Below, piece by piece: positions 53,905 to 62,407 of a stretch of 64,000 bases of DNA (the stretch's first letter is position 1; every line of letters begins with the position of its first letter). The notes beneath the pieces are model-generated. The model did not search any database. It was not told the DNA's origin and saw only the letters and a program-made list of their open reading frames with translations. Made by a program: the position numbers and the translations under genes. Location of the stretch: the NCBI GenBank assembly GCA_018968885.1, contig JAGWZK010000020.1:1-64000 (forward strand), in the 5' to 3' direction. The DNA comes from Planctomycetota bacterium. Its GTDB lineage: Bacteria > Planctomycetota > Phycisphaerae > Phycisphaerales > UBA1924.

Positions 53905-54660
53905 ATGCGTATCTCATTGTTGCCCGTCGTTGCGATGGCCGCGATCGCGTGCGCTGCACAGGGTCAGACCGTCGAGTTTGCCCGCGCTTCATTGCAGGGG
54001 ACCGGTGCGGTCAGTGGCGGCGGCATCGCCTGCACCAATCTCTTCTACACCGGTTGGCGATTTGAAGTGACCGGTGGTCCGTACACCGTGCGTGAAGTGG
54101 GCGGACATTTCTTTGCAGGCAGTGGCAGCGTCTTTGCCGCACTGGTACGGCTCGATGGCCCCAATGACAATCCTGACCAATTCAATCTCACCGGATCAGA
54201 TGTCGTCGCGACCACGCTGGTTCCCCTCCCTACCGGCGCTGGTGGATCGCGCGAGGCGCGTGCTTCGATGACCGCAACGTTGGAGAACGGGTGGTATGTG
54301 ATTTTGTTCGGCGGCGGTCGCTTTGGTGCCACTTCAAACTCCGGTAACTTCAAGACCCAGGATCCATCCTCCGCAACGCCGGGGGCGCAGAACAACGTCA
54401 CCTATCGCCAGCCCGAGCACCCGTTGGGCCAACTAGGGCCGATCGCGCAGGGCTCGGTGGTCCGCGTCTTTGTGACTGCTGATCCCACTGGCTCATGCGC
54501 TGCCGATTTCAACGCCGACACGGTGGTCGATCTCTTTGACTATCTGGATTTCGTCGCCGAGTTCGCGGCAAACGGCCCCAATGCCGATTTCAACGCCGAC
54601 ACCGTCGTCGACTTCTTTGATTATCTGGATTTCGTCGAAGAGTTCGCCGTTGGGTGCTGA
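53905..54660 (+). CDS. secreted protein with GC-type dockerin-like end
   Basis: A 251-aa exported protein. Signal peptide ISLLPVVAMAAIACAAQGQ (residues 3-21) precedes a beta-sandwich-like domain with no family I recognise: FYTGWRFEVTGGPYTVREVG near 48, GSVFAALVRLDGP near 74, and NGWYVILFGGGRFGATSNS near 128, which reads like a discoidin- or choice-of-anchor-type lectin fold. It ends in ADFNADTVVDLFDYLDFV and ADFNADTVVDFFDYLDFV, then Gly-Cys. AGGGAGG lies a few bases before ATG 53905. Near-identical DNA in the two repeat cores suggests recent duplication. Confidence 0.85.
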   Translation: MRISLLPVVAMAAIACAAQGQTVEFARASLQGTGAVSGGGIACTNLFYTGWRFEVTGGPYTVREVGGHFFAGSGSVFAALVRLDGPNDNPDQFNLTGSDVVATTLVPLPTGAGGSREARASMTATLENGWYVILFGGGRFGATSNSGNFKTQDPSSATPGAQNNVTYRQPEHPLGQLGPIAQGSVVRVFVTADPTGSCAADFNADTVVDLFDYLDFVAEFAANGPNADFNADTVVDFFDYLDFVEEFAVGC

Positions 54661-54764
54661 GTCATCACTTCTCTCCGAATGCCGCTCGCAGCACCAACTG
54701 CGTCGGTGGCCTCGCGTAAATGAAATATTGCGCAAGGATCATCGTTGAACCCATGTGGAGGTGA

Positions 54765-55889
54765 ATGGTGACAACGCATTCGATCTCGCAATTCAAGGTG
54801 GTCTTTCCACCAACAGGAGCGGTTGCCATGGCTGCACTTACCATTGCTGTACTTGCCATCGGTGCGCTTGGACTTGGCGTGAGCGCATCTGCACAATGGA
54901 CGACACCTATCGTCTCAGCCCCGGGGCTTCAATATCGCACCTTTCAGAGCTCTGCTGCCGGCTCCACCGTCAGCTTTCATATCTACACGCCCCCTGAATA
55001 TGCCAGTCAACCGACGCGCCGGTTCCCCGTTCTCTATTGGTTGCATGGATCGGGGTCGGCGACTGCGGGCATCGCTCCCATGGTCAACTGGTTCTCGACG
55101 GCGATGGCTCAGGAACTGCTTCAGCCCATGATCATCGTGTTTCCCAATGGCATGCCCTACGGCATGTACTGCGACGCCGCGAGTGGCTCGCGCCCCATGG
55201 AGACCGTGATTATTCACGAACTTGTACCGCATGTTGATGCCACCTTTCGCACGATTCCTGATCGCGACTCGCGAATCGTCGAGGGGTTCAGCATGGGTGG
55301 GTATGGGGCTGGACGTTTCGGTCTGGTCTACAGCGACCGCTTCTGCGCCGCATCCATGCTGGGCGCTGGGCCGGTGCAGACTGATTTCATGGATGCGCCA
55401 GGTGGCACCGGGGTGCCGCCCCAATTACGTGCCTCGATTTATGCGGATGTGTGGAACAGCGACCCGGCGATCTTTTACGCCCGCAGCCCTTGGGCATTAT
55501 CAGAGGTTCATCGCGATACATTCATCGTCAATCAGATGGAGCTGAGAATCGCGGTCGGCGAGAGTGATGCGATGTTCACGCCGAATGTGGACCTGCACAA
55601 TCGCCTGATCGATGTGGGAATCCCTCACCAATGGTCCACGCATGTGGGTGTTGGGCACGACACGCTGGCCCTGTTGCGAGCCATGGGCGGAGCAAATTGG
55701 GCCTTCTACCGCCGCGTGTTGCCCGTTCCCTGTGATTTCAACAGTGATGGCACTGCGGATTTCTTTGACTATCTTGATTTTGTCGCTGTGTTCAGCGAGT
55801 CGGCAGCGAGAGCGGATGTGAACGGCGATCTGATCATCGACTTTTTTGACTATTTGGATTTTGTAGCCGCCTTCGCAGATGGATGCTGA
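54765..55889 (+). CDS. secreted esterase-D-like hydrolase with GC-type dockerin-like end
   Basis: A 374-aa exported alpha/beta hydrolase of the esterase D/feruloyl-esterase-like group. After a signal peptide with a long N-region (hydrophobic core ALTIAVLAIGALGLGVSASA) come FPVLYWLHGSGSATAG (oxyanion region near 88), the nucleophile elbow EGFSMGGYGAGRFG (Ser near 171), and a His in VGVGHDTL near 298. The tail has DFNSDGTADFFDYLDFV and DVNGDLIIDFFDYLDFV with terminal Gly-Cys. GGAGG precedes ATG 54765; ATG 54828 (AGGAG eight bases upstream) is an alternative. The natural ester substrate is unknown; polysaccharide acetyl or feruloyl esters are plausible. Confidence 0.88.
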   Translation: MVTTHSISQFKVVFPPTGAVAMAALTIAVLAIGALGLGVSASAQWTTPIVSAPGLQYRTFQSSAAGSTVSFHIYTPPEYASQPTRRFPVLYWLHGSGSATAGIAPMVNWFSTAMAQELLQPMIIVFPNGMPYGMYCDAASGSRPMETVIIHELVPHVDATFRTIPDRDSRIVEGFSMGGYGAGRFGLVYSDRFCAASMLGAGPVQTDFMDAPGGTGVPPQLRASIYADVWNSDPAIFYARSPWALSEVHRDTFIVNQMELRIAVGESDAMFTPNVDLHNRLIDVGIPHQWSTHVGVGHDTLALLRAMGGANWAFYRRVLPVPCDFNSDGTADFFDYLDFVAVFSESAARADVNGDLIIDFFDYLDFVAAFADGC

Positions 55890-55918
55890 TCGGGCATTTG
55901 CCCTCGTACGCTGTATCC

Positions 55919-57982
55919 ATGCCATGCACGGCTGATGCCGCGACAAGTAGCCCCTCGCCCCGCTCGGTGTCACTCCCCGTCGCCACCGAGCCATCTGGTC
56001 ACCCCAAAAAGATCAAGCCCTCCAGGGCCTCGTGGTGGCGTCTCGGCGCCCTCATCCTCATTCACGTCCTCTTTCTTATCCACTTTTGGCACTGGATCGC
56101 CAAGGGCACCACGCTCACTCCCGTCGAGCCCAGCGAGGCGATGTACACGCTGGAATTGGGCAAGGTCAATGCCGGGTTTGTCTTCTTCCTTGCCGCCATT
56201 CTCTCGACATTCATCTTCGGCCGCTTTTTCTGTGGCTGGGCCTGTCACGTTGTTGCCTTGCAGGATCTCTGTGCCTGGATGATGAAGAAGATCGGTATTC
56301 ATCCCAAGCCATTCCGCACCCGACTTCTCATCATCACACCCCTTCTCCTCGGCACCTACATGTTCATCTGGCCCACCATCGAGCGCGAGGTGGTGATACC
56401 ACTCTTAAAATGGGCCCAAATCCCCTGGCCAGAGTGGCTGTTCGGTGCGCCTGGTGTGCGGCCGCAATTCCAAAACGCCTTCATGACCGACGATTTCTGG
56501 CACACCTTCCCCACCTGGCAGGTTGCCATCCCCTTCTTTCTCGTTTGCGCCTTTGTCACTGTGTATCTCATGGGTTCCAAAGCCTTCTGCACCTACGGCT
56601 GCCCATATGGCGGCATCTTCGGTGTCGTCGACAAAGTCAGTTTCGGCAAGATCGTCGTCAGCGACGCCTGCGAAGGGTGCGGCCATTGCACCGCCACGTG
56701 CACCAGCAATGTCCGCGTGCACGAAGAGGTCCGCGACTTTGGTAAGGTCGTTGATCCCGGCTGCATGAAGTGCATGGACTGCGTCAGCGTCTGCCCAAAT
56801 GGCGCACTGTCATGGTCGTTTGCGACGCCGTCCATCCTCACCAAGCCCCGCTCAGTCGAAGCTCAGGTTCGCCAATCCGCACCCAGGCGTTACGACCTTT
56901 CGCTTGCCACCGAGGCCTTGCTTCTCATCACCGGCATTGCCCTCTTCTGGTCCTATCGCGCGATGATGGATTCGGTGCCCCTGCTCATGGCCGCAGGCAT
57001 GGCGGCGTGCGCGGTTTACCTCGTCTTTCGCACGTTCACCATCTTCCGTGATGCCAACGTCCGTGGTGCTCACGCCCAGCTGAAACTCAAGGGCCGCATC
57101 ACTCTCGTTGGCTGGCTCTTCATCGTCATCACCGTCGCCAGCGTCGCCGCGGCGGCGTGGTCCGGCTGGGTGCGTGTCAACCTCTGGCGTGCCGACGCCA
57201 TCGACCTGAAAATCACCACCCCCTACGACGCCGTCTTCTCTCCCGCATACACACCATCAGAGACAGACCGCGCCCAAGCCACTCAAGCCCTGACTTTCTT
57301 TGATCACGCCGGCCCTCGTCCCACCGGCTTTGGTTGGCAGCACACCAAAGAACGCCTCGTCCGCATGGCATGGCTCAGCGCCGTCGCCGGAGATCGCACC
57401 CGCTCCGAAGCCCTCATGCGTCAAGCCCTCCCTATGGGCGATCCGGGGCCAGATCTGGTCCTCGGCCTGTCGCGGCTCATGATGCTCCGCAGCGCACCCA
57501 TCGCCGAAGTCCACGATCTCTATCGCACGACACTCGAGCGTCACCCCGAAATGTTCCAGGTCCGCATCGCTCAGGCCGAGCTGTACGCCAACGCCAACGA
57601 ACGCGACGGTTTCCTGCGCAGTGCCGACGAAGCAGCCAAGCAGAATCAACCAGAATCTCAAACCCTCGCCGCTCGCATTTACCAGCAACTCGGCCAACCC
57701 GACAAGGCCATCGCCTGCTTCACCAAAGCCGCCGAACTGCAACCCACCTCCGGCCCTGCGGCATACGAACTCGGCATGGCCTACGCCAGCAACAACAAAC
57801 TCGATCAAGCCGCCATCCATTTGCAAAAAGCCGCCGACATCGACTCCACACGCCCCGAGCCACTGCAGCGCCTCGCCGAGGTCTTCGACGCTATGGGCAA
57901 ACCGACAGAAGCCGCTCGCGCCCGCGAACAAGCCGCCAAACGTGCCGCGAATCAGGCCGCAACTCCACCACCCGGTCGCTGA
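55919..57982 (+). CDS. NapH/CcoG-like 4Fe-4S polyferredoxin fused to TPRs
   Basis: A 687-aa membrane iron-sulfur protein. An N-terminal helix (RLGALILIHVLFLIHFW, near 41-57) and further helices carry CGWAC (near 106) and CTYGCPYGGIFG near 225, the marks of NapH/RdxA proteins. Two ferredoxin clusters follow, CEGCGHCTATC near 248 and CMKCMDCVSVCP near 281. Three more helices lead to a periplasmic or cytoplasmic tail of about 250 residues with TPRs (PDKAIACFTKAAELQPTSGP near 600). It likely moves electrons across or along the membrane. ATG 55919 is chosen; the GC-dockerin gene ends 29 bp upstream. The TPR fusion is unusual. Confidence 0.88.
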   Translation: MPCTADAATSSPSPRSVSLPVATEPSGHPKKIKPSRASWWRLGALILIHVLFLIHFWHWIAKGTTLTPVEPSEAMYTLELGKVNAGFVFFLAAILSTFIFGRFFCGWACHVVALQDLCAWMMKKIGIHPKPFRTRLLIITPLLLGTYMFIWPTIEREVVIPLLKWAQIPWPEWLFGAPGVRPQFQNAFMTDDFWHTFPTWQVAIPFFLVCAFVTVYLMGSKAFCTYGCPYGGIFGVVDKVSFGKIVVSDACEGCGHCTATCTSNVRVHEEVRDFGKVVDPGCMKCMDCVSVCPNGALSWSFATPSILTKPRSVEAQVRQSAPRRYDLSLATEALLLITGIALFWSYRAMMDSVPLLMAAGMAACAVYLVFRTFTIFRDANVRGAHAQLKLKGRITLVGWLFIVITVASVAAAAWSGWVRVNLWRADAIDLKITTPYDAVFSPAYTPSETDRAQATQALTFFDHAGPRPTGFGWQHTKERLVRMAWLSAVAGDRTRSEALMRQALPMGDPGPDLVLGLSRLMMLRSAPIAEVHDLYRTTLERHPEMFQVRIAQAELYANANERDGFLRSADEAAKQNQPESQTLAARIYQQLGQPDKAIACFTKAAELQPTSGPAAYELGMAYASNNKLDQAAIHLQKAADIDSTRPEPLQRLAEVFDAMGKPTEAARAREQAAKRAANQAATPPPGR

Positions 57983-58000
57983 TCGAATCTACCATTGACG

Positions 58001-58744
58001 ATGAGCACCGCCGCCGCAGCCGAACTCACCAAGGTCACTCCCACCAATCGCATCTTCCGTTCGGCCCCCTGCAGTCGCTGGCCCCTCATCGCCCCATCCA
58101 TTCTCTCTGCCGACTTTGGCAATATGGAGCGCGACTGTCGAACCGTTCTTGGTGATGGCACCAGTGGTGGGGCGGACCTCCTGCACTTGGATGTCATGGA
58201 CGGCCACTTCGTCCCCAACCTCACCATGGGACCGGATATGTGCAAGGGTGTCCGCAAGGCCTTCCCGCACACCCCCCTCGACGTTCACTTGATGGTCGCC
58301 AAGCCAGAGATGTATGTCGAGCCCTTTGCCAAGGCCGGAGCCGATCACTTCACCTTCCACATCGAGGTGCATCAGGGCCAAGCCGCGATCGAACTGGCCC
58401 GCCGCGTCCGTGCTGCCGGGATGACCGTCGGCATCGCCGTCAATCCTCCGACTCCCATCGACCCCGTCCTCGAAATCGCTTCCCACTTTGACATGGTCTT
58501 GGTCATGAGTGTCAACCCCGGTTTCAGTGGTCAATCCTTCATCGAGCCCGTCCTCGAGAAGACCCGTCGCGCCCGCGCGGCACTCGGCCCGGATCAGCGC
58601 GTCGAGATGGATGGCGGCATCAATCAGTCCAACGCCTCCAAAGTCCGCGAGGCCGGGTGCGACATCCTCGTCGCCGCCACCGCCCTGTTTGGGCTGCCTG
58701 TCGCCGACCGCCTGAGGGGAGTCGCGGCACTCAGGGGATCGTAA
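58001..58744 (+). CDS. rpe: ribulose-phosphate 3-epimerase
   Basis: Interconverts ribulose 5-phosphate and xylulose 5-phosphate in the pentose phosphate pathway. The 247-aa TIM-barrel has the full set of motifs: IAPSILSADFGNME near 30, LHLDVMDGHFVPNLTMGP near 62, DVHLMVAKPE, LVMSVNPGFSGQSFI near 166, and the catalytic Asp in VEMDGGINQSN near 203. The N-terminal 25 residues are an extension. ATG 58001 is chosen; a TTG at 57995 is in frame. Lies 18 bp after the polyferredoxin gene on the same strand. Confidence 0.96.
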   Translation: MSTAAAAELTKVTPTNRIFRSAPCSRWPLIAPSILSADFGNMERDCRTVLGDGTSGGADLLHLDVMDGHFVPNLTMGPDMCKGVRKAFPHTPLDVHLMVAKPEMYVEPFAKAGADHFTFHIEVHQGQAAIELARRVRAAGMTVGIAVNPPTPIDPVLEIASHFDMVLVMSVNPGFSGQSFIEPVLEKTRRARAALGPDQRVEMDGGINQSNASKVREAGCDILVAATALFGLPVADRLRGVAALRGS

Positions 58745-59038
58745 TAGACGACCGATAACTTAGTGCAAAACCGGTCGGTTCTGCGCGTCCTCTTCGAGTT
58801 CTCGCAACATTCATCACCGATAACACCCAAACGGCATATTTGTACGGTGTATATATGGTGTATTGATGCTCGATGCGCGACATCAGAGTGGTGCATACGC
58901 ACGGTTTCAAACCGCCTCGTGCTAAACTCTGAGTCACCGATTTCCGGCCGCGACCGGGGATCGGCGAGGTGTGCTTGGGGCCAACAGCCCCGTTCAATCG
59001 CGGCGGAGTGTGTCCGACCTATCCCGGTCGGTCAGACC

Positions 59039-59692
59039 ATGAGTGATTCCAATCGAGCTTCGGTCCTCCTGGTGCGATCCGGCCTCACGGATTGGGATTG
59101 CCAGGGTCGGATGCAGGGGTGTGCTGACCTGCCATTATGTGAGAAGGGCCGCGCCGCTGCGGCTACGGATTGTGCCAAGTTGGGCGCGATTCACCTGGCT
59201 CTGGTTCTTTCAGGGCCCGATGAGGCCTGCCGCAGCACTGCCGCGCTGGTCGCTGCCGCCACCGGCAAAGGCAAGGTCAAGTCAGTCGAAGACCTCCGCG
59301 AGCTTGGTTTGGGCCTGTGGGAAGGTCAACGCGAAGAGGAACTCGAGGTCCGCTACGCCAGCGCCTACAAGGCATGGCGGCATGACCCGGCCAAGATCGT
59401 CCCCCCTGAGGGCGAATCCATGACCGAGGCCCAGGATCGGCTCATTGAGCAGGTCATCAAAGGCATCGGTCGGCGCCGGGGTCCGGAGGGTGTGGGCATT
59501 GTCCTGCGTCCCTTTGCCATGGCTCTGGTGCGAGCCCGGATTTTCGGCCTGCCCATCGATCAGGTGTGGGACAAACTGGAATCATCCCCCTGCACCGAAT
59601 GGGTGTCGGTGGACATGGCTGAATTGAAACTGGGCCGGATGGCCGCCGTGGCGGCTTCCACCCAGCAGCGTCAGGCATCCGCCCAACGCTGA
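59039..59692 (+). CDS. histidine-phosphatase-fold protein lacking catalytic histidines
   Basis: A 217-aa protein with the phosphoglycerate-mutase-like fold: VLLVRSGLTDWD near 9, GRMQGCADLPLCEKGR near 24, LRELGLGLWEGQREEEL near 86, PPEGESMTEAQDRL near 122. The phospho-acceptor motif RHG reads RSG, and the second catalytic His (usually VSHGG) is replaced in VGIVLRPFAMAL near 153. The Glu-bearing loop is kept. It therefore probably has no phosphatase or mutase activity and may be a binding or regulatory pseudoenzyme. ATG 59039 is chosen. The 294-base gap before it holds repeated GGTGTAT words but no gene. Confidence 0.85.
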   Translation: MSDSNRASVLLVRSGLTDWDCQGRMQGCADLPLCEKGRAAAATDCAKLGAIHLALVLSGPDEACRSTAALVAAATGKGKVKSVEDLRELGLGLWEGQREEELEVRYASAYKAWRHDPAKIVPPEGESMTEAQDRLIEQVIKGIGRRRGPEGVGIVLRPFAMALVRARIFGLPIDQVWDKLESSPCTEWVSVDMAELKLGRMAAVAASTQQRQASAQR

Positions 59693-59914
59693 GTTATCTG
59701 TACCTTGACCGCGGCCCGTACTCGGGCCGCCAAGTCCAACCGGAGGTTCTCGTTCCAATCGTGATCGCCTTGCAACTGTTCAGGCGATATTCAGATCAAT
59801 CACTGTGATTCACGCGTCGTCGGAGACGACGCTCAACCAGTCGGGCGGCATCGGAACTACGCGAACTTGCAATCCAATACCCCAAAGCCCGACTCTCATG
59901 TGCAGAAGGAAACC

Positions 59915-60802
59915 ATGAAGGCCTCTTCCTCCACCAACTCCCCGACCGCTTCACCCGCCGCCAGCAAGGCGCCGGCTCGCACCTGGAACGATGTCGCTCC
60001 CGACAAGAAGAAATCAGTCCCCGAGGGGCTGTGGCTGCGTTGCCCCGGGTGTGCCGCGATGCTCTATAAAGAGAATCTGGCGGCAAACCTTCAGGTGTGC
60101 CCGGAGTGCCAGCATCACTTCCGCGTGGGCGGCACGATGCGCGTCAACCAGATCGCCGACACCGGCACCTTCCAGGAAATGTTCGCCGATCTGGAGTCCA
60201 CCGATCGTCTCGGGTTCAAAGACCTCAAGGCCTATCCCGATCGCGTGAAGGCCGAGCAGATCAAGAGTGGTGTGGCGGATGCGATTCGCGCCGGCCAGTG
60301 CTTCATCAAGGGCCGCGATGCCATGCTCTGCGTCCTTGATCTTGATTTCATGATGGGCTCGATGGGCTCGGTGGTGGGGGAGACGATCACAAGATCGATC
60401 GAACACGCGACCAAGCACGACCTGCCCCTGATCATCGTCTCTGGCTCTGGCGGGGCCCGCATGCAGGAGTCGGGGCTTTCGCTGATGCAGATGGCCAAGA
60501 CCTCCGCCGCGCTGGCGAGGTTTGATGATGCCGGTGGACTTTTTGTCAGTGTGCTGACTGATCCGACGACTGGTGGTGTGACCGCGAGCTTTGCCATGCT
60601 GGGCGACATCATCATTGCCGAGCCCAACGCCCTGATCGGCTTTGCCGGCCCCCGCGTGATTCAGCAGACCATCCGCCAGGAACTGCCCGAAGGGTTCCAG
60701 CGATCAGAGTTTCTGAAGAAGGCGGGTTTTGTGGATCGCGTTGTGCCGCGCGGACAGTTGCGGAATGAACTGGCGCGATTGATTGACTATGCGGGCAAGT
60801 GA
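59915..60802 (+). CDS. accD: acetyl-CoA carboxylase carboxyltransferase subunit beta
   Basis: Transfers carboxyl from biotin to acetyl-CoA, forming malonyl-CoA for fatty-acid synthesis, as a complex with AccA. The 295-aa protein has the N-terminal zinc ribbon (CPGC near 44, CPEC near 63) and the carboxyltransferase core. Within it lie MGSMGSVVGETITRSIEHA near 148, SGSGGARMQESGLSLMQMAK near 176, LTDPTTGGVTASFAMLGD near 210 and GFAGPRVIQQTI near 238. A 30-residue Ser/Pro-rich N-terminus precedes the ribbon. AAGGAAACC precedes ATG 59915. The 222-base leader (59693-59914) contains two inverted repeats: 59764-59770 with 59782-59788, and 59814-59821 with 59825-59832. Confidence 0.96.
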   Translation: MKASSSTNSPTASPAASKAPARTWNDVAPDKKKSVPEGLWLRCPGCAAMLYKENLAANLQVCPECQHHFRVGGTMRVNQIADTGTFQEMFADLESTDRLGFKDLKAYPDRVKAEQIKSGVADAIRAGQCFIKGRDAMLCVLDLDFMMGSMGSVVGETITRSIEHATKHDLPLIIVSGSGGARMQESGLSLMQMAKTSAALARFDDAGGLFVSVLTDPTTGGVTASFAMLGDIIIAEPNALIGFAGPRVIQQTIRQELPEGFQRSEFLKKAGFVDRVVPRGQLRNELARLIDYAGK

Positions 60803-60901
60803 CTCGGCTGTGGTGACCACTCCAGGATTCGTCGCTTTGCATGCAGATCGTCCGCGGCAAAGCGTAACTGTTGCGTGTTCGATTCTGCTGCATTTCGTCA
60901 C

Positions 60902-61561
60902 ATGCTGTTCATTCTTCCCGATCTCGTTCGAAACTACTTGGTTGGCCTGACACCAGTGCGCGAGGCAATCGAGGTGCGATTGAGTGACACGCCGTGCGGC
61001 GCGTGTGATATCGATGCACTGTGGCGTTACGAACGATTGCAATCGCTTGGCGAATGGGATGTTCAATCAACTTCTGTTGGGCACATCATGTTCGATGTCG
61101 GGGAGGCAATCTTGGCGTCGAGAGCATTTGAAACCGTGCGGGTGAGCAAAGACTCTCCGTTGTATTCCTTGCAAGTCCTGATATCGCTCGCTGGTCTTGT
61201 TGAGGGAGCGTTTGTAGAGGATTGGTACGAGTACGAAGTTCTCGACACGCCACGGATCGTGCTAGCCGCTCCGTTGCGGTCACTTGTGTGCTGCACAGAC
61301 CGTGCTAGCACCAACGCGGTGTATTGCATCATTGCAACACTGCTCTCACGGTCGCGTTCCACTGGTTTCAGTTTGCACCTTCACTTTGCCGCGATGGGCG
61401 CGATCGCAAAGATGAGTGCGTTGAATGGAGACAAGGAACTGGCTCATCATCTTGGGTTGACCCTAAGGAAGATGATCAGAGAGTGGGAGGATTGGGAAGG
61501 GAAGCCCACTTTCAGAGAGTGGGCGATGCTGGATATTGTCGGCGCGCTTGGGGACCAGTAG
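60902..61561 (+). CDS. hypothetical protein
   Basis: A 219-aa protein with no family I recognise. It is mostly helical, with a Cys-rich patch (CGACDIDALWRYERLQSLGEW near 32-52) and a hydrophobic stretch near 180 (HLHFAAMGAIAKMSALNG). It has no signal peptide or clear membrane segment. Composition is more A/T-rich than accD. ATG 60902 is chosen; a GTG at 60875 is in frame nine codons upstream. The next unknown gene follows 60 bp downstream; both end in TAG and may be one accessory pair. Confidence 0.6.
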   Translation: MLFILPDLVRNYLVGLTPVREAIEVRLSDTPCGACDIDALWRYERLQSLGEWDVQSTSVGHIMFDVGEAILASRAFETVRVSKDSPLYSLQVLISLAGLVEGAFVEDWYEYEVLDTPRIVLAAPLRSLVCCTDRASTNAVYCIIATLLSRSRSTGFSLHLHFAAMGAIAKMSALNGDKELAHHLGLTLRKMIREWEDWEGKPTFREWAMLDIVGALGDQ

Positions 61562-61621
61562 TTAAGCATAGGTTGAGGGCTCATCACTTGACCCTTTGGG
61601 CTTTGCTACGGTCGTTCGTCC

Positions 61622-62170
61622 ATGCCAACCAATGGTCGCTCAATACTTGATGAATCAATCGTCTCCGACGCTTACGTGTGGCTGATGTATCTTCGTTCCC
61701 AACACCGCAACCTATTTGCTACCGAGGTTCGGCCCTCGATTGATCTCGCCGAACTCATGCGCCACCACTGGACCTCAACCGAACACTCAGAATTGCGTGC
61801 CGGTGTGCGTCGGGCAATGCCCGATGTTATTGCGGCCCGCCGCGCGGAGATGTTCAGATTGGGCTTGAGAAATACTGGTAAATCTTGTGTTGGCAAAGTG
61901 AACTCGATTCTGAACACCTGCGGATGGAGACCCCGCTGGCGTCGTCAGGGGCGGTTCGCGTCCATGGATCTTCGTTACACGGATGGTTCAGAGTTGGCAG
62001 AGGAGACAGGTGTGGTCGATGCCCTTGATGTTCCGGCGTGGGACATGTGGGTGAGTGCCGACGAACGCGAACATGCATGCAAGATCGTGTGCTGGGTGCC
62101 AGCGGAGCTCGTTGAGCACATGGAGCGAGCGATCCATCTTTGCCCTACTGCGGCGATTCAGTGGGAGTAG
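61622..62170 (+). CDS. hypothetical protein
   Basis: A 182-aa soluble protein with no family I recognise. The N-terminal half is helical (SIVSDAYVWLMYLRSQHRN, ELMRHHWTSTEHSEL). A basic patch follows (WRPRWRRQG near 101), and the end has a Cys in WVPAELVEHMERAIHLCPTAA. No signal peptide or membrane segment. ATG 61622 is the first start. The 237 bases after it hold only degenerate heptamer repeats (about 62371-62402) and the terminator of the convergent protease gene. Confidence 0.6.
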   Translation: MPTNGRSILDESIVSDAYVWLMYLRSQHRNLFATEVRPSIDLAELMRHHWTSTEHSELRAGVRRAMPDVIAARRAEMFRLGLRNTGKSCVGKVNSILNTCGWRPRWRRQGRFASMDLRYTDGSELAEETGVVDALDVPAWDMWVSADEREHACKIVCWVPAELVEHMERAIHLCPTAAIQWE

Positions 62171-62321
62171 TCGTTCGGCCTGTGCATCGAGAGACCGCGT
62201 AGAGCGTGATGATGTCGCTTTCCGCGGGTGTCGCTGTCGCCACGGCCCCCGGCTAGTCAATTCCGGCACGTCGGGCTGAAGAAAGTGCGTGCGGCACATG
62301 GCGAGCGTTGTTTGCCCAAGC

Positions 62322-62361
62322 CAAAATCAAAAAGGCACCGAGCCAGATGACTCAGTGCCTT
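62322..62361 (-). terminator. rho-independent terminator of the S41 protease gene
   Basis: An 11-bp stem with one mismatch (62332-62342 with 62351-62361) is followed on the minus strand by TTTTTGATTTT. It lies 47 bp beyond the protease stop. Confidence 0.75.
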
Positions 62362-62407
62362 GGGTAGTTCTGATGCCTGGTGCCTGATTCCTGATGCCTT
62401 GGCTTGT

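Larger units (their letters stand above)
51272..55886 (+). repeat. five paired dockerin-like repeat modules at gene ends
   Basis: The modules lie at 51272-51424, 52626-52772, 53702-53854, 54505-54657 and 55734-55886. Each is 49-51 codons, made of two copies of D-x-N-x-D-x-x-x-D-(F/L)-F-D-Y-L-D-F-V about 28 residues apart, and each ends in Gly-Cys immediately before the stop. The DNA for the cores is also similar between copies, so recombination among them is possible. Confidence 0.92.
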
